From Cardiocondyla obscurior (Eukaryota > Arthropoda > Insecta > Hymenoptera > Formicidae): a stretch of DNA of 64,000 nt. The DNA lies in contig NC_091873.1 of the NCBI RefSeq assembly GCF_019399895.1, forward strand, positions 6,375,501 through 6,439,500, written 5' to 3'. The stretch's first letter is position 1. Each line of letters starts with the position of its first letter. A model generated the notes under the pieces. The model was not told the DNA's origin. It saw only the letters and a program-made list of their open reading frames with translations, and made no database searches. Made by a program: the position numbers and the translations under genes. Below are positions 49,970 through 63,800 of this stretch, piece by piece.

Positions 49970-52900
49970 ATTAGACGTATCGCGATGCGAATAATCGGGA
50001 TTATTTTGTAGATAGGTTTATGGTACAATTGTAATTAGCTGGGAAAGTTATTCTATGCTTCTCATTGATTGACTGATGTTGGCCATTTCTTGAAGGTATC
50101 ATTTAACTCTGGGTGGTACAATAATTGAACATGTAGCGAATACTAGGTACTTGCTCTACTCAAATTGGTCTTTACGAGACGAATTGAGCGGTATTTACTC
50201 GCAGAAACCGTTTGACTTCTTCGTGATGTTTAATTTCTTGCTAGTCTTGTAAACATAACCTCACTTTTCAGAAAATCAATAATTTATTCTAGTAGACAAT
50301 ACTCTAAAAATATTAGAGATCTCATCTCAGCAGGGGTCTCATTGCGGTCTTTTCCAGATGTCGACGACTTTTCTCTCGCCGTATTATGTATTGTTTCAAA
50401 AATAATCAATAGTAATAATCCTCAAGCCAGTAGCTTAACAGATTCTTTGTACATTGAAAAAACTTGGAAGTATTACTACAAAATATTTGCATTTGTAGCA
50501 CAATATTGAAAAGTACTCGTGTTAGGAAGCACTTGCTGGATCGTAAAATATTTAAATAAAAATGAGAATTTATTTATAATTAAATACGTGTACAATAATT
50601 GATGCGAGAAATAATTGTTGTAAAAGCGAGTAATACTTTTGAGAAATCATCGTGACTCTTTGAGTCATTGATTTCGAAAGAGTTAATCGTTTTTACTTTA
50701 ACATTTTATTATTCCATATGTAATTACTTTTTAAAGTTTTGTTTAATGCCATTCGAGTCGAGTTAATGTAGCTCTCATACGTACATTCTTACAGACTGCC
50801 ACTAGAACAAGATAGCCTGTTATTCTCAAGCGGGTTATCGAGCCCATATTTAATAATATTTTTAATATTGATCTTATAAATTAAAAATGAAAAAAGTAAG
50901 CAATCTTGATGTATCTCTAATTCATTTACGTTAATCTTTATTGTAATTATTTGCACGCACACACAAACACCTTATTATGAATTTGATTGTAGAACGCGAA
51001 ATACAGCAGTTCTAAGGGTGGCTATTCCTCCTCGACTACGTCATCGGACAGTCGCTACGAGGGACGTATGCGCGACTCTCCAAATGGTAACTCTTACAGT
51101 CCAGCGGGCAGCTTGGGAATGGGCATGGGGACGGACCGGGACAGCCCTCGGAATTACACATCCAAGCCTCTTTACAAGAAGGAGAGAGAAAATAGAGACT
51201 ATAAACTATCCTCCTCTAGAGACAAGTATTCTGGTAATTGATTTTTTGTCACTTTCCCCAACATTCCGCGTTACAGGGTAGTCTGTACATTCTAACGTGC
51301 ATTATAGAAGAAATAATGTATCTGAATATTGAATTTAATCTATATAAATTGTATCAATTGTTACGTATAACGATATTAAGTATTTTATTCCGTCTGTCAA
51401 GTAATACGATTCTTCTTTTATTTATCTAGAGTCTCGTATATCTTTCCTTTCTTCAGTATAAAAACAGAATTGTCTCTTAACATTTTCAGCTGTAACATGC
51501 TTGCTTGCATATGTGTAGATTGTGCACGATCCCTAAAAGACAAGAGAAGCCGTGAGAGCAGGGATTCAGAACACAGGACCAACCACGATAGGAGTAGTGG
51601 GGAGGTGAGTATATATTTAATGTTAATATTTAATTTAATTGTTGTTAAATATAGTAAAAATAAAATTATTATGTCGATTATTATATTGCGATTTTATTGA
51701 GAGTTTAATGAATCATGCGTAATGAATTTTTGTGTACCAAGAGTAAATTTGATTTTATTTAATTTATATACATGGCATGCACGAATTCATAAATGTTATT
51801 ATTATTTATTACATTGTTCTTTTTTTTTAATTTGTACTACAAAAAAAAAGGATATTAAACTGCAGAGGAGAGAAGTTTCATACATTTTTTAAAAGATTTA
51901 TAATGCATCTAATATAAAATACAAGCATTATATAAAATAGATTCTATTTCTGTTAGGATAATGCAGCCTGATTTTATTAAAAATAAATTCTAATATGCAA
52001 ATGGACTGTCAGATAATTTGCATATGGTCACAGTCCGATAAATTTACTGAAAATTTTGATGAAAATGGCATTTAATATGTATTATTGCGTGCCTTTTTTA
52101 GATTAAATATGCCTTTTAGATGTATACATGCATCATAATAATATTAATAATAATAACATATATTTACATTTGTATAGATCTTACATCCCTTAAAATTATC
52201 ATCAAATTCATCAAGAGAATCTTCATCCCAGAGAAAACCATCACATAATTCCTGTCAGGTCAGTGTATTATAATTCCTTCGTAACGGCATTAACTACAAT
52301 TTCAAAATTCGAAAGAAAATAATAACCAGCGAAACTAACATATTTAATTAATACATTAAAACCTTTGATTAATCGATAAAATATTTATTAACATCCTGCT
52401 AAAAGGCCCTATACATATTTCTGTTTACTATCATAATCTTAAATAATTATATGTATATGTACGTCGATATCTTAATAGCCTCTTCGAATATGGGCGAATA
52501 TAACTTCAACTTTTCGATCAAGTTTTGGAATTAATGCAAATACTGCCCGTCTATTCAATCTTTTCCGGAAATTTTAGAACAGTCTGTTTAGGATAAACGT
52601 GGGGATGAACGAGGAGGAGCAACAGAACGAACAGCCAGATTTGGCGACTGGTCAGAACACATGAGTTCGTCAGGAAAGAAGTATTACTATAATTGTAAAA
52701 CGGAAGTTTCTCAATGGGAAAAACCACGGGAGTGGATCAATCGGACAGATAATCGTCAACGCCAATCTAGTGACTATTCCTCTAGGTCAAGTACGTGAAA
52801 TTTTTTTTCTTTTTATGAAATATGCATTTCTTAACAAGAAAATGCATATGACGTTTATGCTATTTTTCAAAGATTAACGGACAGTCACATTAAATCGGAT

Positions 52901-55053
52901 ATAATTAATATTTTTGGATATTTTAATTAAAAAGACTTGTGTTTATGCTCGTACACGAAATATATGAAGCTTTACTAAATCTGAATTTTGTTTGGAGCAG
53001 GTCATGATAAACATTCCAACTCGCGATCAAATAGCAGTAGCAGCATGCGAGATGGTAAATCATCGCGACAGTCTGACAAACGAGAATACTGGAGTTTATG
53101 TAGTGCGAGCGGTGGCAGTAGCAGAGATGATGTTTCAGCAAGGGAAAGAGAGCGGGAAAAGGAACGGGAAAGAGAACGAGAACGGGAAAGAGAACGAGAG
53201 CGAGAACGAGACCGAGAACGCGAACGCGAACGTGAACGTGAGCGCGAGCGTGAACGTGAACGAGAACGTGAAAGAGAACGAGAACGAGAACGGGAAAGAG
53301 AATCTAGAGAATGTAGAGAAGAAGTTAGCGTAGAACGCCAAACTCAAGATATGGATATCTCGCCAGGCGATTCTACACCAACTTCAGAACCTTTGACATC
53401 GTCCTGCGCTCACGATCCACTGCCACAGGGTCCTGTTCTTCTGGCCGCTGGTATGATTTTTGCTTGTTATACATAAAAATAAAAGAGAAAAAAACAAGCA
53501 CGTATAAAATATAACATTAATTTCCTATAAAACATTCGTTTTAGGGAAAAAGTTTTAAGTAAAAATATATAAAATGTTTTTTATTATACATAAAATATGT
53601 ATTTTTGTAGAATTTGCTTTAAACATTAATTTAAAAGATTGAATTTAAATAATTAATGACTTCCGTAAATTTTATTTGGAATATCTGTTTGTCTTTTTTA
53701 GCGTTACCTCGATTAACATCACATCCATCGTCAACAACACCACAGGCAACAGGAAAACTTAGTTCGCCCACGCAACAACAGGGAAGCAGTAACGCTCCGG
53801 GTCCACCGGTGTCACTGGCAAATCTCCCAAGATTACTGTCACAAATTACGGGCAACAAGGAACAACCTGACATCACGCCACAGAAGGCATTACAAACAAT
53901 TCAAACAGCTATTTTGTTATCCCGACAAGTAAGTGAATATTTGAGAATCACTTAAACTTATCAGATTAGATAAGTTTCACATATTTTATCGTTAGCAATT
54001 TGTACAAATATACTTAATGGATAGTTTAAATAAGTGTTTTTATTTTATTTATATATTTTTTAATTGGAAATGACATTCAATATTATGTTTTCATTGTAGC
54101 AGTCTGTTAGTGGGGATCGAACTAATACCGGAAGTGATGTGATGGCTCCATTAAAAGTTGATACAAGTGGCAATATTACCAGCGAGGGTCCACCTACTCC
54201 GACACATTCAGAAACCCAGGATTGTATCGACGCGCGAAAATGTAAGTCCAATCTTATTGTATTATTTTTACAAATAAGTAACTGTACGATGTATTCTTCC
54301 GTAATTTAATCATTTTTCATCATATTTATTTAATTCAATTAAATACTTATTCGTACTTATTTGTACATTATTTTTAATTATTTTGTTTTATTGTAAATGT
54401 ATATTTAATTATATATTATTATATTGTCTAAATAGTGACGAGTCCTGGCGGGACGAATTCTGGAGTTCAAGGTTTAAGCTCCTTACAAAGTCTCAGTACA
54501 TTAGGTTCTCTTGGAAATTTGAGTAATACCGGAGGTTTACAAGCATTATCAAGAGTACAACCTCCGTTAACACCTTCTTTAACACCATCTCTCGCCAATC
54601 ATTACCGGGAAGATTTGACACAGCATGTTCGTGCTTTTCCTGCTGATATTCTTGAAAAACAGGTAAGAATTTTTGCGTTTTGTAGAAATAATTTTTACTG
54701 TTCCGTAATATTTTAAATTAAATTATTTATATTATATGTCTATGTGCAGGCACAGAAACTTAGTGAGGAAGCACATACAATGGGCAGTTTGCAGTGTACG
54801 AGAGTGTCCGCAGAATTGAAGACGGCACGATCGATAGTGAGGCTGACAGAAATCCAGGCAACGTTACAGGAACAAAGGTAAGTATTACATATTGCTATAA
54901 CACATTTACTAAGTGTGCCATAAAACAATTATTTTTGAATTTTCGTTATCTCGGTTATTTACTTGCTATTTTAGGATATTATTCCTCCGTCAACAAATTC
55001 AAACACTGGAGGAGTTAAAATCCCAAAATTCCTTCATGTCTGACGATTCTTAG
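48978..55053 (+). CDS. Wac: WAC orthologue: WW domain-containing adaptor with coiled coil (665 aa, 11 coding exons)
   Basis: Exons: 48978-49115, 50993-51233, 51519-51604, 52178-52258, 52592-52790, 53001-53450, 53702-53928, 54100-54241, 54436-54662, 54750-54877, 54975-55053. All have GT/AG borders and one continuous frame. The WW domain is at residues ~200-230, with both signature tryptophans (202, 224), the YYY core, and QWEKP, matching animal WAC closely. The C-terminal coiled coil ends in EQRILFLRQQIQTLEELK...QNSFM, the WAC hallmark. Length is near the 647 aa of human WAC. WAC links RNF20/RNF40 to RNA polymerase II for histone H2B ubiquitylation, and fly Wacky supports TTT-Pontin/Reptin and mTORC1; these roles are known for the family, not shown here. 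Exon 6 carries a long Arg-Glu dipeptide run. The start ATG in exon 1 is chosen as the first in-frame Met. The N-terminus is divergent, so an alternative first exon is possible. Confidence 0.93.
49116..50992 (+). other. First intron of WAC
   Basis: A 1.9-kb intron. Its first ~750 bases continue the CpG-rich island and may hold intronic regulatory elements. The rest is AT-rich with a long T run near 49922-49970. No separate gene was seen; short open frames at 49141-49880 lie on both strands and overlap. Confidence 0.6.
53142..53310 (+). repeat. Wac: Arg-Glu codon microsatellite within WAC exon 6
   Basis: A purine-rich, six-base-type repeat (GARCGN units) coding roughly 55 residues of nearly unbroken alternating Arg and Glu. 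It stays in frame. The antisense Phe-Ser/Thr frame is a shadow. Confidence 0.9.
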
Positions 55054-55103
55054 TGTAAGAATCTTTATAAAATAATTATAATTACAATCTATAATTCAAG
55101 CAA

Positions 55104-55109
55104 AATAAA
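55104..55109 (+). terminator. Wac: Possible polyadenylation signal of WAC
   Basis: AATAAA begins 51 bases after the WAC stop codon. Several later AATAAA motifs exist (for example near 55,500), so the 3' UTR may be longer. Confidence 0.25.
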
Positions 55110-55203
55110 AACATGATTATTAATATTCTCATTAATATTGAATAATTAAGATTGTACCTAAATTATAATATCGTAATAGAAGTGATATATAGCGAATGAA
55201 CAT

Positions 55204-55305
55204 GGGCTGCTCAGAGAGGATCGGCTGTTCCATTAATCAGCCAACGAGTCTTAATAATTAATAAATTTATTAGTGAATCCACCTCTCTGAGAAGCACAGC
55301 AGGCC
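55204..55305 (+). other. Structured inverted-repeat segment downstream of WAC
   Basis: CTCAGAGAGG (55210-55219) pairs perfectly with CCTCTCTGAG (55282-55291), and the stem extends with bulges through GCTG/CAGC. The enclosed 62 bases contain a GGCTG/CAGCC mini-hairpin and a 14-base palindrome TAATAAATTTATTA (55259-55272). It could be a structured 3' UTR element or a small inverted-repeat insertion. Confidence 0.5.
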
Positions 55306-58300
55306 TATCCAAGTCGCAAACACAACACTAAATGATTAGAAAAACGAATCAATTTTATCAGTTCAATGGAAACTATTGAATTGTATACCTGAATTGTCCA
55401 CATCGTCTTGTATTTACCTATGTTATACGTGTCAATGTTTCATATCCCAAGATTAAGCGGCATTTTAACTAGTTGAAACATTTTTGTTGTAAATCTCGGA
55501 ATAAAATTCGTGCCACAAGTTTTAATACAGTTCTTTATCAGCCATAGTCTCACTTACCTAATCTCCTGGATTTTTGGTTACAAGAGAAAGAGAAAGACAG
55601 AGAAACGCTTTTAAAAAACATACATCAAATACATTTTTAAATTAAAGTATGAGACAGGGAATTATATATTTTATATTCAAATTTGTGTTCGGATCTCCAA
55701 TCAGTTTATTACAGGGTTTTTTTTTTGACATTTGTAGAATGTATCATCGCTGAGCAAGTATTGATATATTAATATACATGCTCCCCTATTTACATCGTGT
55801 AATTAAAAAGTATAGCAATGACGAAATGTTAGAATAACAAATCGCCACCATTTAATTTCTAATGTGTAAATAGCAGAATCAGAGTGAGTATTATTTACGA
55901 ACGATATAATTTTCTGCATGGCAAACTTTTTGAGTTAATAAGAACATTATTGTATCGAAACTATGAACCTAAAATAAAAATATGCATTTTTTTATATTAT
56001 AATTACAGATAGCTCGATTTACTTTATTCGTAATCCCCTATAGCTATGTCAAATAAAGAAACACAAATAAGATTTTGTTACGTTGTACTCATAATCTTAG
56101 TATTTAATAAACGTAGTATTGTATATGAAATAGTCGATAGTATCGCGAATTGTAATCGTTATTTAAAGAACTATATTGTTAAGGAATTCTTTAATGAGGT
56201 ATTTCGAAGCGTTTTTCACTGTATAACTTATTTATTTGAATAAAATTCTGCTACTTAATTGGAAAAAGGGGTATATTAAACGAATATACCAAAAAGAATT
56301 GTTTGCATATCGTACTGTTAAAAATCATCTTTTGAAATAGATTGTTAACAATTTCTAGAGCGATATATATGTAATGTATATAACATATGTATACAATTTA
56401 GGATGTCAAAAGCCCACGAATGTGATACAATAATTCACAATAGGTGTTTCTTATTTTGTATATTTCTTTGAGGAACTGTCAAGGAGCGATTCTACTACTT
56501 ACAAGATTAAAATTAAAAAAAAAAAAAAGAAAAATAAAAAAAAACATTCGTAACATATTATACTTTATCTAAACATCAGGAATTGCGATTGAATTTAGAT
56601 TAGATTATTTTTCTGACCCAAAGAATTTTGATATGGATCTGCACACTTCGTAACTTTTCCTACATATATACGTAATAGGAAAATCACTTTAATGTATATG
56701 TGTGTGTGTGTGCATATACTATAGTAAAATTCTTTAGTTCAAACCGATAGTCACTAAATGCCCTCCTATACCTTTTTTTTTCCTTCTAAATATAAAATAA
56801 AACTAAATAACCCAAATTATTCAACATCGTATTTTACTTGGTATTTTTTTATATATTCTAAATATATATCTTATAATTATATGATTAGTTACGTATAATC
56901 ATATAATTATATACGCGATTGCAGAATTGTACAATCGTTATGGCTAAACAGAGGAGATTAGTATTAAGAATAGTACTCGTAATAATGTTCATATATCCTA
57001 TAAGGTGTTTCTCAACACAAACTCCAAGTAGTTCTTAAATATTACTGCTGTCCATTAAAGCATTGTCACCTTTATTCATTACAGGTAAAGAATTAAACCT
57101 TAGCAAAATCGATACCATTCTTTGCATTTTTACGCCATAAAAAAAGAAAAAAAAAAGAAAATTCTGCATATGTTACATATATTTTTATTGTTATTATTGC
57201 GAGTATTATTGACATCGTTTATGCCTATGCATTTGCCTCGAATTAAAATGTATTTGATGTATTACCTTGAAGGAAGAAATTCTGGTTTATATAAGTTTAA
57301 AGTTATAATACATTCTCGATGAAAATAATATATGTATATATATATTAAAGAAAAAAAAAAGCATTAAAAAATTATCATAAGCGTACTCTGTCGACTTTGC
57401 TTGTGCGAATAAAGATGGCTTTTTAACACCTTGCATATTACATGTTTTAAATAATACGTTTGAAATTGTTCTAGAATTCATCGGTTGAGAAACACCAGTG
57501 CGTTTTTCGTATTAACTAATGTTACATCATGTCATGAGAATGTAACGAACATCCCCATAGCACCTGAAGCATACAGTGAACATTCTCTCATTTATTATTT
57601 TATTTTATTACAATCAGTCATTGGATTTATTTCATAACAAACTCCCTCATTTCTGAACTTTATTAGATAATTGCTTAATGCATTCTCGATAGATATTCAG
57701 AAAAATTCAGTACGATGCATAATTTTCAATGGACTAAGATTATAATAAGGCCTCAGAATATTTGACATATTGTAACACCCCATGGCTCATAGAAATATTA
57801 CATAAAAATGCATAAACTATCATTAAACATTTCTGTCCCTATTAATATACCTAAAAATAAAAAAAAAAGGAAAATAATATTAAACAAAAAAAAAAGAACA
57901 AAAGAACATTAATTCTAGTATTTTATAAATTTGCAAATGTTACCTAAAATTTTATGGATAATGTTAAAATATAATCGTAATTAAACAATAAAATAAAACA
58001 AAAGAAAAAACATTAAAAAGAATATTTCTATAAGATATAGGATGTTACATATCTATTGTGTTGAACATTTTTAATGCAATACTCTTTAGATATTTATGCA
58101 AACATATTACAATGGAGAGTATATAAAGTGCTATAAAACAATTCCAATATGCTCTTTATAGTCGTTTAATACATCTACGTTATAAGTTCATTATGTATTT
58201 GTAAGGCCATATGCGAAATTTAATACAAAGATATTGCCTCCGTAGACAATATACTCGATATATTGATTAATTTGGAAATTTGTCTATTCATAGACAAATG

Positions 58301-60817
58301 GACGACACAGCCTCAACAGAGAATGTTCACAGTGTAAGACAGCAGCACAGACATATCTCAGCGCAACCTCCCTTTACCATTAATTACATTATCTTTATTT
58401 TGCAATCGTGTAAAACAGAGTCTTCTCAATTATATTCAAAAGATCCCTTGTAGGTATTATTAGGTATGGAAATTCGCTTAAAAACTAAAATAGTTTTACC
58501 TATGTGATTTTTTTTTTAAAGTTATTAACTAGCGGTACACCCTCAGTTAATTACACACATCTGCATCACAGAGTTCCCTTGAAATCACCACACTGGCATT
58601 ACGTATTTTAATTAATATCGTTTACATATTAAATGAGAAAAAAAACCCTACAAAGGATATTTTGACGATGTTAAAAATACAAGTTTATACAGAAACTATA
58701 TCATATGAATTTTTGTCTCTTAACAATGTACAGAACTTAATGTTTACGTGTAAATATTACATAACAACGGATAAACAACAATGTTTAACAGAATGTTTTG
58801 TACCTAGGTATCTATTATGGCATAAGATAGGTCATGTGCCGAGTTATTCTTGGCTACTGTCAACTCTAAGCCAACATTATACACAACTAGCCTGTTTTTA
58901 AATAAGATGTGCATGATTTCAATGATACGTTAATCATTATTACATGCCATCCAACTACTTTCCGCTTTAAGGGCTTCTAAAACGATGGTTTAATAATCTT
59001 TAATAAAGTAATTTAAAAATCGTGTAATCTATTATTCTAGAAATTGAATATAATGAAAATTATTTCGTTGCGTTTCTCTGTAAAAAAAAAAAAAAAAAAA
59101 ATATTTACGATAAATAGAATATGTTTAAGACTTAATATTCTAATTTAATTTTAACGCTACATAAATTGTTAAATTTAAATGACAAGAAACAAATTGGTGT
59201 TTTAAATTTACTAGTCACATTAAATCAATTTTTTGTTTCTTTACAACTCATTATAGGAACACATGTTAATAATAAATAAAAATTAGTATATAATTTAGAA
59301 AAGAATTAGAAGTTTTTTTTTTTTCGGAAATAAGAATTATATCTCCAAAAAAGAAATATAAACTTTTTAGAAGCCCTATAATAATTTATTTCCATTCAAC
59401 ATATACTTCTTTCAAATTATTTCACTCACTCTATGGTAAAACACACAACATATTATAATATAATCCTATCAAAATGGCATTCAGTATTTTCTTATAGGAT
59501 TATTTCATTCAATATATAAAAAAAATATATAATTTCGACTACTCAATGTGGGAACGTTCAGTAATCGTCAGTTTGTACTATCCGAATGCCATTTTTGTGT
59601 ATATTACACTTTTCCTGGACTAGTTCTACAAAGATTGTGTAGGGCTGCCCATGAAATTCTAATTGAAATATAATTAATATTTATATATTTATATATATAC
59701 ACACTCATATATGTATATATATATGTTATATACATATATATATGGGTGTGTGTGTGTATGTATGTGTTTTATATAAGCGGGATTGATATACAGTCAGTTC
59801 ACAATGCTCGTAATGTCACAATGTTTTATAAGTATCTTTAAACTGGCATCACTATAAACATTAAAATAATTGAATTACACATAGAATTGCAAATTTTTGA
59901 AAAAAAATAACATAAATTTATGACAAATGTAAAAATATAAACACAATATAAACACAAAAATATTCATAATTTTTAAGAAAAAAATATTCAGAAAGGTATT
60001 ACATTTGAAAAATTAATCGTCATGTATTATTTCGTAATGAATGAAATACTACATGTAATTAAATTGGTTTAATTAATTTAAAATTTCAACGTATCTCTTT
60101 TATTTCATTATTCTTTTCATCATTTAAATTTTAATTTAACTGCTTTAACTTGTATATATTTAAAAGAAAAAAAAAACTCAAAAATTATAATAAAACAAAA
60201 AATACGATGCCTACACACACATAGCTTCTAAACCAATAAGTTTCGTATCAAGACTTTTATAAAGCGTGCTACGAGCTGTGATTGACTTATACTTACCTGA
60301 TAGTGATAATCTCCCACTAGTACTTATCTTCAATTGCACACATTAAGTGCTTATTAATTTTTTTTTTTTCTTTTCTTTTTTTATCGAGGTACTTTTCGAT
60401 TTCGACAAATAATGTACGCTGTATGGAGTACGTCATGTCGATACATTATAGATCGTGTCCAATTTTTTTTTTTTTTTTTTGGTAAGGGCTCAGTAATGCA
60501 ACGCCATCGCAATTTACTGGCTTCATGCCAACTCCAAGATATTATTTTCGTTATAACTTGTATAATTTAAATAATTTATAATTTACATTTCCTGCAGAGA
60601 GAAAAAGAGAACACAAGTGGTTGTACGCAAGCATGTTCGGTTAGCTTCGGGTTACTATATTACAAAGATGCTTGGTATATACCACCACATTGCAATTGAT
60701 TGATGTATGACAGAATTTCATTGTACATCATTTCATATAACGTTTAACGTAGACACACACTCAGATACACAAAGAAACGTAGAAACGCACCTGAGTGTAC
60801 GTGTTGTCATATACTCT
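55306..60817. other. AT-rich DNA between convergent WAC and Nup153 3' ends
   Basis: About 5.5 kb probably made of both 3' UTRs and intergenic DNA. It has long A/T runs, a TA/TG microsatellite, and small scattered inverted repeats. No open frame has a recognisable domain. Confidence 0.5.
59690..59776. repeat. TA/TG compound microsatellite
   Basis: Alternating TA, CA and TG dinucleotide runs with small interruptions. Confidence 0.85.
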
Positions 60818-63800
60818 CTACCGTACGCATCTTCGAAATGCTTTTTTGATTTTCCGTGATGATGCTGCTGATTGGGGTGTAGCGCTATAAAATAAAATAT
60901 GCTTAGAACATGCCTTAGAAAAGCACGAACGCGTTGATTTAACAGAAATTTAATAAAAATACGTACTTAAATATTGTTGGTGCACTTCCTTTGGTGAAGT
61001 TAAACGAAGGGCGGCTATTAGGATCGAAAGCTATTGTGGGAGTAGAAGCAGGAGAATTAAAGTTGAATCCTCCGGTTGGTGCAGAAGTAGATGACTGCAA
61101 TATTAAAATAGCATTAATTAATTAAAAAAAAATAATTAGATTTTATATTTAGAATTTATTTAGAAAAAAATAATTAAATTTTATATTTAAAATTTATTTA
61201 GAAAAAATAATTAGATTTTATATTTAGAATTTATTTAGAAAAAATAATTAGAAAAAAAAAAATTAATTAAAGAAAAATGTAGCTCATATATTTACCATCC
61301 CTCCAAAATTAAAACCTCCCGATGCCGCAGCAGCTGGAGCCGTAGCTCCAAAATTAAATCCTGTACTCGACGAAGCCGTAGACGAGAACGATGACGTTGC
61401 TTGAGTCTCTGGATTTGCCGGCGGGGTACCGAATATCGGAGCTGCTACTGCACCCTGACCGAATGCCGCTGGCGTTTCTTGTTTAGGAGCATTGAATGCA
61501 AAATTGGTGGCGTTTGTTGGAGCAGAGTTAGCTCCAAATGTGCCATTACCAAACGTACTGTTGTTAGTGCTCTGCGGCGTACTTGAATTGTTACCAAATG
61601 TAAAGAGCGACTTCGTGGACGTTGCAGGTGGATTAACGTTGGTGGAGAAGTTAAATCCGCCGCTTGACGGTTGTTGCGACGAAGTCGAACCGAACGTGAA
61701 CAAAGATGCGTTTGACGCGTTAGTCTCGCCGGGCTTTGTGGTTGAAAATATAGTTGGTGTTGTTGTAACACCGCCAAAAGCGGGTGTAGCATTGTTTCCA
61801 AAGGCCGAAGGATTAGATGAGCCAAAGGGCGTTGAAGTAGTGTTGTTAGATAATGTGTCGAACGTTGGAAGAGCACCTGCCGTGGGTGGTGCATTGAATA
61901 CAGGTAATTTTGTTTCCGACGTACCGAAGATCGGTGGCTTACTCTCGGTGTTACTGCCAAACGCTGAAATTTTGTTATCCGGCATGGCGAATCCTGACAC
62001 TTTACTGTCTGTTGTAGTAAACGATGACGGTGGTTTGTCCGTGCCAAAAGCTGCAGTAGTTTTCGATTCGTTATGGAATAAAGGTGGGCTTGAGGCGATC
62101 GGGAAAAGCGTAGGGACCGGTGCATAAATTGTGGCTTTGGTTGAAGGAGCGGTCTCGGTTGTCTTATTTTCTCCAAACGACGCGCTTGTGGATAACGCGG
62201 TGGACGACGTCGAAACCTGGCCGAAAGATGGTATCGTGGATAACTGAGACGACGTCTTCGAATCGGAGAATGTGAAGGTAGGTTGAGCAAAAGTTGGAAG
62301 ACAAGTAGTCGTTGCATTCGCGGAAGTTGTAGTAACTGCGCTTACACTGCTTGGTACCCCGAATGAAAATATCGATTCCGAGTTTTCATTTAATACATTC
62401 TTTGGAGTATTTTTTTGCGTCAGTAACGACGGTAATGTCGTATTAGTGTCGATCGGTACTGCATTAGTTGTCGCTGGCTTCGAACTTTCTGTTGTAGTGG
62501 TTGCAAGGAAAGTCTTCTGCGTTTCTTTATTTAAAGCAGGCTGATTAAATTCTGGTTTCTGTATGCCAAAAGTGAAAGTAGTCGGTGGAACGCTAGATAT
62601 AACGTTTGCATTCTGTTTTTCATTTCCCGTTGTTAAACTATCACTTTTCGACATACTGAAAAGTGTATTCTGTTTAGTTTCCTTCTGATTTGTATTTTCG
62701 GGTTTTTCAGAATCTTTTACATTGAATACAAATCCTGTATTACTAGAAGACGTGACGCTATTGATTTTAGATGCTTCACTTACAGTTTTATTTTCTTCCT
62801 TTGGGATACCAAACGTAAATTGTGCCGTACCACTATTCTGTTGTGCACTATCAAATTTAAATCCGTTTAAGGGAGGTGTGTCTAATTTAGATTGATCGCT
62901 AATTATGCCAAACTTAAATCCTTGGTTACTTGTTGCACTAGACGGCATGCCAAACTTAAATTGCAAAGTAGAGCTAGTATTCGATGAAGATTCGTTTGAT
63001 TTTGTAGTACCGGGCTTTAAAGATTGGCAAGCCACACATTCCGTAATCTTTGCGTCATTTTGTACGAAACAAGAATCGCATGTCCAGGAACCTTCTGGTT
63101 TCTTAAATTTATCTCCAAATCCAAAATTCGATGTCTGTATTGCCTTACTCGGTTCGCCGCCAGTGGAATTAGGTTTAGAAGTGCTGCAGCAAGGACACGA
63201 AGTAACGGAATTATTATTTCTAACAAGGCATCCTGGACATTCCCAGGAATCTTTGTTTGGTTTAAACTTGTTCATTATCTCGGAATTATTAAATAGTTCC
63301 TGCGTTGCCGTGCCTTCTGTATTATTTAATTTTTGCGCAGATAATTCCGTGATATTTTCAGTTTTCTTCGGTTGCGTTTTTATAGAAGTCATTGGTTTAG
63401 ATGTATTGCAGCAAGGACATGTAATAATATTCGCGGCATTTCTTAACAAACAACCGGAACATTCCCATGAGCCTTCAGCAGGTTTAAATTTCTCCATCAG
63501 ATCGAGATTTTGAGATTTAACAGTTTTTTGTGTCGTAGAATTATTTCCTGGTTTTGGTGTAGTGCACGCTACACATGTGGCATCACTCTGTTTATTTCTC
63601 ACACAACAAGTAGTACATTCCCATTGATTCGTAGATAGTTTAAATTGAGAACCGAAGCAATCCTGTCCGATCGGCTTCGTTTCTGTAACCGTTGTGTCTG
63701 TTGTTGTAATTGAAGGTAAATTTGAAGTTTTCTCGTTTGGATTGTATCGAGAAACCTTACATGCAGTGCATTGCTTATCTGTACCATTGTTTCTAATCAA

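Noticed and set aside
57570..58330. Inverted 13-mer GTGAACATTCTCT about 750 bases apart
   Set aside because: Match too short, flanks unrelated, likely chance in AT-rich DNA.
61445..62317. 290-codon minus and 211-codon plus ORFs inside Nup153
   Set aside because: Alternative-frame shadows of the FG-repeat coding exon.
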